Of a stretch of DNA of 64,000 nucleotides, positions 1 through 10,923 are shown piece by piece. How positions within the stretch are numbered: the stretch's first letter is position 1; every line of letters begins with the position of its first letter. The notes beneath the pieces were generated by a model. The model had not been told where the DNA came from. It made no database searches and saw only the letters and a list, made by a program, of their open reading frames with translations. The position numbers and the translations under genes are program-made. The stretch covers positions 868,001 through 932,000 of the forward strand of contig CALYLX010000145.1 of the NCBI GenBank assembly GCA_944990035.1, written 5' to 3'. The stretch is from Clitopilus passeckerianus (lineage: Eukaryota; Basidiomycota; Agaricomycetes; Agaricales; Entolomataceae).

Positions 1-63
1 TACCAGAAGGCTTTGGATAAGATGGCGTCGAGAGGCGCTGTCAAGATCGCCATCAAGCCTTGA
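1..63 (+). CDS. Zinc-type alcohol dehydrogenase, C-terminal end only (partial)
   Basis: The first 60 bases read as an open frame of 20 residues followed by TGA, containing YQKALDKM and ending in VKIAIKP. This closely matches the C-terminus of the complete zinc-dependent alcohol dehydrogenase at 44439-46297, which ends with YQKALDMM and VKIAVKP. The fragment is therefore the last exon, or part of it, of a paralogous medium-chain dehydrogenase whose body lies left of the window. Family membership rests only on this match inside the window; substrate and catalytic residues cannot be seen. It converges on the minus-strand gene that stops at 282. Confidence 0.7.
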   Translation, partial: YQKALDKMASRGAVKIAIKP

Positions 64-281
64 ATTGAAAGCCAAATCAGCGAGCAGAGGAAGTGTAGGT
101 TGTAGCGAAGTAATTATGCCTTCTTTATTGCGCATATATCCATGTATCAGTAGTAGCATTGAAAGCAGAACGACGACCGTCCACTATCGTAAAAAGTCCT
201 GCCTATTGCCCGTTCATGTGAGAAGATCCATGTATGCAGTGTGATTTTAGACGGGAGTATTTGCACATCCTCCTCAGTGGA

Positions 282-3023
282 CTAGGACGAATCCGAATCA
301 TCCGAACTACTATCCGAACTATCCGAGTCGTCGGAATCATCTGGCCCATCCGCATTACCCTCCCCATCCTCAGGTGCCTCAAATACCGTAATGGGAGCTG
401 CACCAGCAGCAGCTCCGGCCGCTCCAGCGGAAAATCCAAAGGAAAAGAACGACCCCAAACCGGAATTGAACCCTCCCCGTGGCTGTCCTCTAGATCTGGC
501 ACTCGCACCAGCGGTGCTGGCGGAACTGCCGCGCCCGCGACTGGTTGGGCCAGAGCCTCGAGAAGGGCCGCTAGTAGTAGCTGTAGAGCCGTATCCTCCT
601 CGACTGGGGGAACCGCTACTTGTATATGCACCTCGAGTAGTCGAGGTGCTAGGTCCTGCCACCACCGGTGGAAAGGGAGGTTGTGATGGCCCGGCTGTGG
701 GTTGAGCATTTGGTGATGTTGGGACAGTTGTGGGAAGTGGAGAAGGTGCTGACGGTTGGGATTGGGTGGATTGGGTGGATTCCGGGGGTATATCCCGAGA
801 TACGCTACTTCCGAGCTGCTGAGGCTCTGACGATGGAACTGAAGGTGAAGTGGCTGGCGGTTGGAGAGGTGAAGAGGTGGGTGGGGGCAAGTTGAGGAGG
901 TACCGAGGTGGGCTTATAGAAGGTCCTGGAAGAAGGCGCTCACGTTCCCCGGGCATTCTTTCCTCCCTAGGTTGAAGTTCTGGCCTCTGTGCTTGCGAAT
1001 TATCAATGACAAGGCCTTGAGGCGGGGATGCGGCATCTGTATGGTCTCTCTTGACCAGATAAATCACATCTGAACGGTCGTTTAGCATCCGAGCCTTTTG
1101 CTGTGGGCTTGAAAACGTTACATACCTCCACTTTGCTGAATAATATATTTCTCGTAGACTTGGCTAAGAATATCTGACGAACTTAGGATGATACCGTGAT
1201 CCTAAGATGCGACATGACGCCTAAGCAAATCAGCTCGAATATACATCTTGATGCTTACCCGAGTGCTGGTTGAGGGATGGTATTCAGAGTCGTGAGTTAG
1301 GGCGAGTTTTGCGTCTGGCGCCTGTAGAAATGCTGTTAGGAAGATACGAAACGGAGTCGGTTGTTTCGAACTGACCCTTCTAAGTAAATCAAAGTTGATA
1401 ACGTCAGGGGGATGGGCAGACTGCGAGAATGATCTTAGCTGTGTCTCTACAAGGTCAAGGAAAAACAGGGAGAGGCGTACATTCTCCAATGCATCAATCT
1501 TCGGGTCCCAGAACGATCTCGTGAATGGTTCTTTGGGCCAAAATAACCCAAGAGCCAGAAATACATGGGTAGAAATGAGATGCAGCTTGAGATGTAATGA
1601 CCCAATCCTCGATTTGTTTCGGAAATAGAGGTGACCTCCACGGCATAAGATAGTTCGGCCCAAAATCGTGGCTGCAGCGTAGCCTTGAAGCCTCGAAGAA
1701 AGATGCACTGATTTTGTTCAAGTAAATGAGTGCTTTGTCCCGTATTTGTCTCGGCGTACCCAGACTCTTCCCAACAGTATGAGTCGGAGCTGGTTCCGCC
1801 CCTTTCAGGCGCAAACACCATCCGGAACTCAGCAGGCACAGTTCGATTGAAAGCGGCAGTACCCCATGATGCTGTTTTGTCGCAGCCGGTTATGAGGTAG
1901 AGAGAGCCGTTGGGAATTTCCCATCCGCGTCTGATGAGGTACTGATACCACCCTATAGCATGTCGACCAGCATAGTCACGAAAGTTGGCCAGTTCTCTGG
2001 CTTCGTCGCGAGAGGCACCTTCGGGAAGGGCTAATACGGCACCTTCAGATCCTGAGCATTGAAAGTAATATGTGGCACCTTCCGCACTATAAAAGAAATG
2101 AATCTCGGTGCCAGAGGTTGTTCATAAACGGAGAAACTCACTCGATACTACTCCCTATTGATGGACTGGCAAGTTGACTCTTGGGCCTCCACCTTCTTCT
2201 GTCAAGGCGTGTCGAGAAATATGCGCTAAAGGGTACGAAATCCGGTGGTGTTCGCCCTCGGTTGATTGGGTGATCGGCAGGATGGTAGATGTTGAATACA
2301 AAGTCGAAGACACCATCGGAGGTTACGATGCCGACATCTCCAATACGAACTCCCTCGTGGGTATAGTCCACTGGTAGGTCATCTGGGGGTTTGGGATTCC
2401 ATAATGGATACCCGTTGCCTTGTAACATCATGAGTCGCGTGTAGGTCTTGACTGGGCTTTGGGCTACTTGTGATCCCTGACGGAGTTCAGCAGGGGTTGG
2501 GAATGGTTGAAGCATTTGGCTTACGGGTAAGGGGGATACATAGGGCTGATTAGGCGGCTGTTCAATGTATTAAACGAAAGTGATAACTGGAAGGAACCAG
2601 GGATATAGTCACCATTCGCAAAGCTGATAGCTCATTCATGCGCGGGTCAGCTACTCATGTAAGTTGATAAGCTTGCTCTTCATTTCATCGCAGCGTGTAT
2701 CCCACCTGTGACATAGGGCGCTTGGTTGTGGATATGGATGATGCTCCCTTGCGCGTGGTTGAATTGATTTGAGCCATAGAGGCTGACATTCGTAGCACCT
2801 GTGAAAGCGCCAGAGGATCTGAGAAAGATTGTCAGATGAGCAGCAGAGAGGCCGAGAGATGGTGGACTGACCTAGCACTGACCCCTTGTGGATGGGCTGT
2901 CGAGCTTGGTGCAAGCGATGGACCGAGTTCTGAATATGAACTAGACTCTCGGGTTCGAAATAGGTTTCTGCTACCAGACGTGACTTCTGCTCCAGTTGCG
3001 GACGTAGCGGCCTGCAGAGGCAT
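282..3023 (-). pseudogene. Upstream tandem paralogue of an unnamed agaricomycete family, frameshifted
   Basis: This is a multi-exon gene colinear with the paralogue at 3768-7470. Exons seen in order: an N-terminus starting MPLQAATSAT; after a 50-base intron, a segment SSGAFTGATNVS followed by GSNQFNHAQG and IHNQAP; a core exon with QGNGYPLWNPKPPDDLP, GVRIGDVGIV and FDFVFNIYHPADHPINRGR; a core exon with YYFQCSG, HAIGWYQYL, GSLYLITGCDKTASWGTAAF and ISFLPMYFWLLGYFGP; small exons with PPDVINFDLL, DAKLALTHDSEY and ILSQVY; and a 3' exon from DVIYLVKRD to a Ser/Pro/Gly-rich tail ending in an acidic Asp/Ser run. Near 1530-1545 it lacks one base compared with the paralogue, moving the frame from GYFGPK to FWPKEPFTRSFWDPKID. 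The downstream exons stay similar but out of frame. A pseudogene or an assembly error would both fit. No biochemical function is recognised. Confidence 0.6.
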
Positions 3024-3767
3024 CTTGAAGAGAATGGAGGCTTGAAAGGTGCTTCGACCTGAGCAATATCATTTACAGAATGGTTGACGCCACCAGGTAC
3101 ACAATCATTTAAAGGGGGTCGACAGCGGTGCTGAGCGGATTTTAGAGCACGGCAGCTCCAGTTCAGGGCCCAGGTGAATCTCAATATCCAACACTTGCGA
3201 GGATTTGATCAGGAGTTCAACTTTACTGTGTGCACACGGTGCCAACAGAAATAGTTACACAACATAAATATAATTTAGCTCCGAGAACATCTGCAGTTAT
3301 AAGGCCTATGATACGTGTTGGAACGTAGTCGATAGATGGAGAATTCTATGATTTGCTGAGCAATGGGTGAAGAGAAGGAAGAAAGAGTGGTATCTCGTGA
3401 TGACGTGACGTCAGTTGACGCTATGTACTAGCTGGTTGTTTTATCGTTGGGGATCGCAATTGACTATATTACCCTGAGTCACGATTGCTGGTAATTGGGT
3501 TTTAAAGTCGAAGATAATCTATACACGAGGCATGACATCAAGAATGAATCAATGGGGACGCAAAGTTTGTTACCTCGCGGTTACACAACACCTAGAAATT
3601 TGACAGGTAGAAATTTGATGCAAACGACCACCTGTCGGGTTATCGTTTATCGGCACAAAGAGGCCAGACTTAGGGATCTCATCCATACGCCGTTATACAT
3701 TTTCCTTTGTATTCTTGGTGGACTAAGACAAAGATGGGCAAAGACTGGAATCCATACATATAAATAA

Positions 3768-6700
3768 CTAAGCATCAGGTAAATCATTTGGGTCAAAGCC
3801 AGGTCCTGGAGGTTGCATGCCTCCACCCTCCGATGCGCCAAAGACGGAAATGGGGCCAGTATCATGCCCATGGGCGGCGGCCGCAGCAGCAGCAGCGACT
3901 GGATCAGTGCCGAATCCATACCAGGCATAGAGAAATGCCCAAGGGTTAACACCAGGAGGGACATCTGGACGCTGCTGCCTTCTGGCTGCAGCAGCTTGGT
4001 GGGCCCTCTCAGGGGTCTGGCGGGTATGGCTGGCTTGGGAAGTCCGGGGCGTAGTGTTGTATGTTGAGCTGCTGCTGGAACCACCGCCATAACCGCCAGA
4101 AGTGTAACCGCCAGAATAACCGCCGCCGTAGCCGCTGTAGCCACCACCATAACCACCACCATAACCGCCACCATAACCACCACCATAACCACCACCCTCA
4201 TAACCACCACCATAACCACCAGAATATTGCCCACCATAGCCTCCAGCATAAACCCCAGAATGACTACCACCAGGGGAATTACCACGATAGCTGCTCTGAG
4301 TATAGCTAGAGCCATAACCCATGCCCATGCTTGGTCCTGTCACCCATGGAGACCTATCCGAACTACGAGGAGTGAAAGTTTGAGAATAATTAGAATTGCT
4401 ACGAGTGCGACTAGCCTGCTCGGAAGCAGTGGACATTCGACCGGAGGTCGCATTGGAGGTCGATCTAGAGGAGAAGCCGCTGGATTCGGATGGGTAACGG
4501 TATTGAGCTGGGGGTGTACGGCTGGTACGCGGAGCCGGTGTAACGTTCGAGGATGGCGACGGGGCTACTGGCACACCTGCTGGCTGCCAAATATTGCGAG
4601 TTCGCGTTGTTTGCTCAGAAGCCGCGGTCGTTCGACCAGGAGCTGCAGAGGTCGACGTCTCTACGTTGCTGAAGTCGAGTGTGGGTGAAGTGATGACGCT
4701 GAGGTGACTTTGTCTACTGGTTGTAGTTGGGGTCGGGGCTGCTGAAGCCTGCTGTTCTACTGATCGAGGGGATGGCGGTGGGGCGGTGGGTTGAATGCTT
4801 GTCGGCGCCGCCGACGGTGCTTCGAGAGGAGATGTTGGTACCCGCTTGGGCGGGGAGGGAGCAAGAGTGTGTGTTTTGGGTTGGGATTGGGATGGGGCGC
4901 TGGTATTTTCGAGATCGGATACTGGCCATGAAGGGGGGAGTACTGTTGAAGTCGAAGACCCAGAGCCCATCCTGGAAGACTGGCCGCCTCGAGTCAGAGT
5001 GGGGTCGGTTACAGGGCCGGGGGAACTGGAAGACGCATCCTGATCCTTCAGCGCGGGAGCCTCAGATGAAGTTTTGTCATCACGGTCTGAGGAGGGGTCG
5101 GCTAAGGTCGAGATGGATGCCACAGACCCAACACCATGCCCAGGTGATGTTGAAAGTTGTGTGGACCCTGAGGGTGTGGCCCTAGTTTCTCTGCCCTGCC
5201 GAGGTTCGGGTGGGGGCAAAGGTGAAGATGAAGGGCTATGCCTTTCAGCTTGAGCCACTGGCGTCCGGGGAGGCAATCGATTTTGAGGAGGTAAGACGTA
5301 TCGAGGGGTGCTTGTAGGTGATTCCGAAAGGAGGTGCTCACGCTCCCCAGATACTTCTATTATTCTTTCTTCTCGGCGAGCTGGTGTCAAGAATTGTGCT
5401 ACCCTTGTAAGAAGCCCTTGAGCGGGGGACCTGGCACGCCTATATTCCTTCTTGACTAGATAAACTACATCTGAGTAATCGTTAGCATCGAATTGCCGTA
5501 CCCGAGGGTATTTGGTGCTGCGTACCTCCAATTTGTTTGATATTATAATGGGCATAAACTTGAGAAAGTATACTAGAAGAATGGGGAACAGTACCCTGGC
5601 CCTGAGGTGCAACAACCGAGTTGAGCAAAAATCAGCTGAAAATATACATATGGACCCACTCGATTCGTGCCAGAAGACCAGTATTCGGAATCGTGAGTTA
5701 TCGCCAGTTTGGCATCCGGGACCTGGAAAAATACGGTCAAGATAACGTTGGAAGTTGGTGGAGTTCGACTGACCCTTCTGAGTAAATCGAAGTTGATGAC
5801 ATCGGGTGGGTGTATTGACTTCCGGGCGATATATCAGCGTCATCTTCACAAACTTCAGTATAATCAAGAAAAGACCCACATGTTCCAAGTCATCAATCTT
5901 GGGATCCCAGAACGATCTTGTGAAAGGTTGTTGTGGCCCAAAATAGCCCAAGAGCCAGAAGTACATGGGAAGAAATGAGATGCAACTCGAGATGTAGTGT
6001 CCCAGTCCTCCATTCACTTCCGAGATAGATGTAATCTTGACGGCGTAGGAGATCTCAGCCCAGAATCGCGGCTGCAACGTGGCCTTGAAACCACGAAGGA
6101 AGATGCACTGGTTCTGTTCCAGGGAACGTATGCTTTGTCCACTCTTCGTCTCCGCGTACCCCGATTCTTCCCAGAAGAAGGCGTCCGAGTTGGATCGTCC
6201 CCTCTCAGGTGCAAATACCATCCGGAATTCAGCAGGAACACCTCTATTGAAAGCGGCAGTACCCCACGACGCCGTTTTGTCACAGCCGGTTATGAGGTAT
6301 AGAGACCTGTTGGCGACTTCCCACCCGAGACTGATGAGGTATTGATACCACCCTACGGCATGCTCGCCGGCATAGTCACGAAGATTGACCAGATCTCTCG
6401 CGTTATCACGAGATGCGCCGCCTGGGAGAGCAAGGATTGCGCCTTCAGCACCCGAACATTGAAAATAATACGTAGCGCATTCAGAACTATCCGAGAGAAG
6501 AATCTTAGGTTGGAAGAAGCAGGGCAGCGACGATATCACACTCACTCAATATCACCTCCCACCGACGGACTAACAATTCGACTTCGTGGCGTCCAAATTC
6601 CTCTGTCGCTACGCACTGATGGTACGGGGCTGAGAGGTGTGAAATTTGGCGGTGTTCTTCCTCGATTGATCGGATGTTCGGCGGACAGGTATATATTGAA

Positions 6701-7470
6701 GACGAAGTCGAAAACGCCATCGGATGTGACGACACCGACATCGCCAATACGAACGCCTATGTTAGTATAGTCCACCGGCAGGTCATCAGGAGGTTTGGGA
6801 TTCCAAAGTGGGTAACCGTTGCCTTGGGACATCATGAGTCGCGTGTAGGTTTTGACAGGACTGTGGGCTGCATATGATCCCTGACCGTCAAATCAACCAG
6901 GTGCTAGACTGGAGAAGGGTTAGGCTTACGGGTAAGGGTGATACATAAGGCTGATTAGACGCCTATTTGGAAAAGGTATTGAGCAAATCCTTTGATTGCA
7001 AGCAGCCAGACTTTTCTACTCACCGTTCGCAAAGCAGATGACTGATTAGCCCTTGAGTTAGCTGCCCATAAAGATGAATCAATACGGTCCCTTCCTGAAT
7101 AATGTCGTGGAGGCCTACCGTCTGGCGCATGCGGCGCTTGGTTGTTTATAGTGATGATGTTCCCATTGGCGTGGCTGAAGCGATTCGAACCGCGAACACT
7201 GACATTGGCAGCATCTGAGAAAGCGCCAGACGATCTGCAGTATGTCTTCAGATAAGCCGTTGACGGTAGAGAAACCACATACCCCGAAGCGACGGCTTGT
7301 GGTTGGATTGTCGCGTTTGATCCAAAGGTTGACCCTACCTCCAAGTGGGAACCAGACTCGGACCCTTGAGTTCGAAAAGGGTTTCTACTCCCGTGAGCGA
7401 CCTCTGTTACGGTCGCAGACGTGGGAGCCTGCATGGGCGTAACTATAGGGTGTGGAAAGTGTGAAGTCAA
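3768..7470 (-). CDS. Unnamed agaricomycete multi-exon protein with Gly/Tyr-rich C-terminus
   Basis: This is the intact-looking member of the tandem pair. From 7470 it reads MTSHFPHP, HGSRNPFRTQG, then (across a GTATGT..CAG intron at about 7236-7283) SSGAFSDAANVSVRGSNRF and NGNIITINNQAP. Later exons carry QGNGYPLWNPKPPDDLP, GVRIGDVGVV, FDFVFNIYLSAEHPINRGR, YYFQCSGAEG, AVGWYQYL, SLYLITGCDKTASWGTAAF, ISFLPMYFWLLGYFGP, PFTRSFWDPKIDDLE, DVINFDLLRR, DAKLAITHDSEYW and ILSQVYAHYNIKQIG. The last coding exon starts near YSDVVYLVKKEYRRA, then becomes Pro/Ser/Thr-rich, GGYGGGY-rich and Ala-rich. It ends near PISVFGASEGG. The 925-codon frame at 3768-6545 reads through several short introns, so the real protein is shorter there. 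A second Met (MQAPTSAT, at 7434) is an alternative start. I infer a lineage-specific family of unknown role; no signal peptide or enzyme motif is seen. Confidence 0.65.
4081..4260 (-). repeat. Gly/Tyr-coding minisatellite within the paralogue gene
   Basis: The plus strand shows many imperfect 9-18 base units built on ccaccataa and ccgccataa. On the coding (minus) strand these give GGY, GGGY and GGYSGG repeats. The neighbouring tandem paralogue lacks this tract at the matching place, so it expanded, or was lost, after duplication. Such arrays change length easily. Confidence 0.85.
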
Positions 7471-8016
7471 AGTCTAGTCGATGTATTAGGAATGTATCAC
7501 GGCCAATAGACGCCCTCAGGGACAGCATTGCTGGAAGCAGCTGACAGGCGGTGTTGATGAAAGTCAGCAGACTACTGTAAAGGTATAACATGGAATTGAA
7601 TTGCGTCGAGCAACGCGCTTCCGCTCTTGCCATTCTTGAAGTTGAGTAGTACCGATTGGCGAAGCCCGGAAATCTTCTAGGTGGTTTGCGTGAAGGATGC
7701 GATGAACGCTCACTACTATTCACTAGATGTGGCCGTTCTACTAGGGTGCTTATTCGTCTGAGCCGATGTTCTTGTTCAAGTACATCTCATTGTGGTTGTG
7801 AGCGAGGTGCAGGACCCGTAAAGGGCCACGATGTGGGTACGTGCCAAGTTGAGTGCACCACGACATCGATTGTCAGAAATTCACCGCTTTGCACTGCCAC
7901 TTTGACTCTTGCTGCGCCTGCCACGACGACCAAAGTAGATTGCTCAGAATGAAGTCTATTATATCTACCTCAGCCCTCTACGACCGCCGGAAAACCATAT
8001 TGGAACTTCCTCGAAG
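7471..8016. promoter_or_regulatory. Intergenic region between two divergent genes
   Basis: This stretch separates the minus-strand paralogue (start 7470) from the plus-strand F-box gene (start 8017), so it should hold both promoters. No convincing TATA box, long repeat or conserved frame was seen. A run of ATG-bearing short frames near 7656-7952 has no recognisable content. Confidence 0.4.
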
Positions 8017-9705
8017 ATGACCAGTGCGACGCTGGGCATCCTACTCGGAAATGAGCTCCCACAAGATATTTGGGAGCTCATTGCGCAATTTCTGCCTGAA
8101 ACCGAAGTCCTGAGACTCGTCTCTGTTAATCGTGCTCTGCTCAACATCGCCCTCCATCGACGATATTGCACTGTCATTTGGGTCGACCCAGACCAGAAGA
8201 TGGTGAAACTGCTGAAACGCTTAGAGTGCGCACTTTTCCCAATCCCAACCCCTCCAAATCTGACGATACTTTGACTTGTACTGTAGGGAGCCTTTGATTG
8301 CGGGCCACGTCCGTCAACTACAGATCCGCGCCTGGTTCATGAAACGCCTCTTGGACATCGATTCGAAGGTTAACCAACCCATCTCCCCAACCCTTGGACC
8401 TCCATCACTCTCAGAGAAGCTACTCTCTCTCGTCGATACAAGCACCATAAGAGTGCGTAGGAACACACGACCGGCTAAGATACCCCCCTCTTCAATTGGT
8501 GACCGAGTGGGAGTGTCCAGCCCATACAAGTCCCTTCTTGCCACAATGGCGAAGGCAATGAGTCTGATGGTCAACGTCAAGAACTTCACCGTTGAATGGA
8601 GAGACCTCCCCTTCTCGGCGTCCTCTCACTCCTTTCTCACCTCCGCTAATCAATCGTTTGGCACAAGCCTTTGTAGGCTTTCGCTCTCTGGCCAGTTGTC
8701 AAAGATGGAACAGATTATACCATTAGCGGTGTTCCGCAGACTGGAAGAATTGGAGCTCAAATTCGACTACGATGAGCGGGGCGACAAGAAAAGGGTAGTC
8801 AATGAAAGAATCCTGGTAAACATCGTGGTCCCTTACATCAACACCCATCGAGGAACCCTCCAATCACTCAAGATTATCTCCCAGGCGTTCGGGGACCATT
8901 CACGCTTTTTCTCCGCTTTCCCCCACCTACGGCTTCTCCGCAAGCTCAGTCTCCATATTCCTTTCGATCGCATAGACCTCTCCGACCCAACCGGATTGCA
9001 ATCAGTTTTACGAGTCCACGCATACAAACTCCAGGATGTGGAGATACTACCCAACCGAGTGCGCGAACCTGACGCCTTGGCTTCAGTCAAAGATGCTTGG
9101 ATGTCTTTCTCCGAGCTATTCATCAAGAGTAACGATTGGCTGCCAAACTTGGCGTCTCTTTCCATCCCTTCAGTATCGCACCCAAGGACGATGTCGGTCT
9201 TAGAGAACATGCCGATCACTGTGAGGGAGCTCAGACTGGCTCATCGATACCATAGCTTCAAAGAGGTCTCGGAAGTTATGCAAGTGCTGGATGAGAGGAA
9301 TCTGGATATCAGAAAACTTGGCGTTGATGTGATCACAATGACACCCAAGCTCTTCAAGCTGCTGGCAGAGAAGCTTCCCAGGTTACAGAGCTTAAGCCTG
9401 GTACTCGAGCAAGCAGAGGTGGGTATATTCGCTCTCCTGATCCAAAGTATAGAACTCACGCAAATATTCTGAAGACGTCAAGAAGGACTTTTGCTGAGCT
9501 ATTTCCACATTACAACTCGCACACCATAAACTGGGATCTTCTTGAATTATCTATTTATCTAAAGAACTACCGCGAAGACGCGACCGTGGCAATCCCCGCC
9601 ATCCAATGGGAGGAATTTAGCTTGATGAAGACGGTTAAAAAGATCTTACCCTCAATACAACGCTCAAAGGGCGAAGAGGTTTTCTTTGCACCACCAACTG
9701 TCTGA
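8017..9705 (+). CDS. F-box protein with LRR-like C-terminal region
   Basis: The likely role is substrate recognition in an SCF-type ubiquitin ligase, binding Skp1 through the F-box; this is inferred from the family. Exon 1 has an F-box core, ELPQDIWELIAQFLPETEV followed by LRLVSVNRALLNIALHRRY, at residues 13-50. An intron of about 57 bases (GTGCGC..TGTAG, near 8230-8287) joins KRLE to EPLIAGHVRQLQIRAW. The long second exon has irregular leucine-rich segments (FRRLEELELKF, HLRLLRKLSLHIPF, LPRLQSLSLVLE). A second intron at about 9421-9473 (GTGGGT..AAG) joins LEQAE to TSRRTFAELFPHYN, giving a stop at 9703-9705. F-box genes of this shape are strongly expanded in mushrooms and their targets cannot be guessed from sequence. 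A second F-box gene lies at 36461-37818 but is not obviously a recent copy. Confidence 0.8.
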
Positions 9706-9852
9706 TCCATTTGCAGTAGATACTTGCTGTGGCCGTGGATCGGGTTGGAGTTCCAGTTCCAGATAGCTAGATTCATTATTTGCCCAGCGACTGTAGCGTT
9801 CTTCGATCTTACAAAGTAACATTGGATTCGTCCAACTGGCTATCACGAGATT

Positions 9853-10923
9853 GCATTTGAACTACTTATACCGGGCGGGGCACGGACGACGTGTCGCTTC
9901 GCTCAACAATCTCGCTTCGGCCTTGAACGAGCGGTATCATTCACTGTGGACCTAGAGAGTAAGGAATTTCAGTGTTCTATTCTGACTCCACACGATGGAA
10001 ATGACACTGAGTTTACCATGCAAAAGGGTGGAAAGCTGCCCTGGTTTCGTATGAAATACATTGTAAATTAGCTCCCAATTCATGTGGTTTTAGTCGTCAT
10101 TTCAGTTGAATTTCAACACTCTCGAGATTGAAATTGCTTCACCAAACATCTGAATTTCAGTGCAAAAGGCATTGATTTCTAGTGAGGGCGATGAATTTCC
10201 GCCACATGATTGTAATGAAAAATACGCATTCAGAATTTCAGTTAACGTTGATTTTGTACAGAATATAGAATACTGAAATTCCGTGCTAAATTCAGCCGCT
10301 CCTTATTCAGCCGCTTGTGGTGTGAAAATCATCCTTCATCCCTTTTTCCACTGAAATTCCCAACCCCCGGGTCCACAGTGATTTATTGAGACGAAACCAA
10401 GAAGACGATCCGGTGGCTTTGAAAGCCATACAGCGAGTGGTTGATATGTTCCGAGATCTTGTCCAGCTCGGGATCTCAACAACATTGTCAAGCGCGGACA
10501 ACGCCCTCTATCATCACAACCTTGGAAAATCCTTACGGGATAGGTTCGAGATGACTTCTTCCCGAGACGACACCGAGGACGCCATCCGAGTTGGAAAGGT
10601 ATCAATCGAATTGAAGCCACTCGAGGTATCCCGTGCCCGGTTTATCGTCCATCTCGGGTCGGCTTTTCACGAGCGGGGAAAGTTGGATAAAAATACGGCG
10701 GATATGGAGGAGGCAATTAAACTCTACACACAAATTACAATCCCTGGAGTTGCGCCCTCACCCCCACCCAGAACGACCCATCTCATTAAACAATGTTGCC
10801 ATAGCCTGGTTGGATAAATTCCAAATCTCTGGGGATGACGAAGACAAAAACCAGGCCATCATATGGTATAACTTGAAGGAGTTCGAAAGCGCCACCTCCC
10901 AAGCTACTAGTATTGCACCTTGA
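9853..10923 (+). pseudogene. Decayed TPR-repeat gene (relic)
   Basis: Two pieces of TPR-like sequence flank an inserted element. The left piece (about 9853-9955) reads NYLYRAGHGRRVASLNNLA and ALNERY, then a stop. The right piece (10386-10817) reads ALYHHNLGKSLRDRFEMTSS, DDTEDAIRVGKVSIEL, LGSAFHERGKLDKNTADMEE and AIKLYTQITI. The frame then has to shift near 10740 to continue as LELRPHPHPERPISLNNVAI and AWLDKFQISGDDEDK. The spacing and LNNLA / LG..L..RF signatures match the long TPR arrays common in mushroom proteins, some of which carry NB-ARC or CHAT domains. No start codon, complete repeat series or other domain survives here. I see a fossil, not a working gene. Confidence 0.6.
9963..10360. 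mobile_element. MITE-like non-autonomous element with 12-bp inverted ends
   Basis: The left end GGAATTTCAGTG (9963-9974) is the exact reverse complement of CACTGAAATTCC (10349-10360), 398 bp apart. The core GAATTTCAGT recurs inside at about 10152 and 10233, and as ACTGAAATTC at about 10272, and ttcagccgct is directly repeated near 10291 and 10307. The interior is AT-rich compared with the neighbouring genes and has no coding frame. TPR-like sequence lies on both sides, consistent with insertion into that gene. No clear target-site duplication is visible: the flanks are ..gagagtaa and caaccccc... This suggests a miniature inverted-repeat transposable element; a transposase family cannot be assigned. 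Confidence 0.6.

Noticed and set aside
234..705. Plus-strand open frames opposite the first paralogue
   Set aside because: They mirror the biased codons of the Ser/Gly-rich tail on the minus strand and have no protein-like content.
4081..4260. CRISPR-like repeat array
   Set aside because: Units are short, imperfect and in frame as Gly/Tyr codons, with no spacers; the organism is a fungus.
4061..4309. Plus-strand frame rich in His and Asn (HHNHHHN)
   Set aside because: It is the antisense reading of the Gly/Tyr minisatellite, not an independent His-rich protein.
7190..7215. GATTCGAACC as a tRNA B-box
   Set aside because: It lies in the coding exon of the paralogue, and no A-box or cloverleaf could be placed around it.
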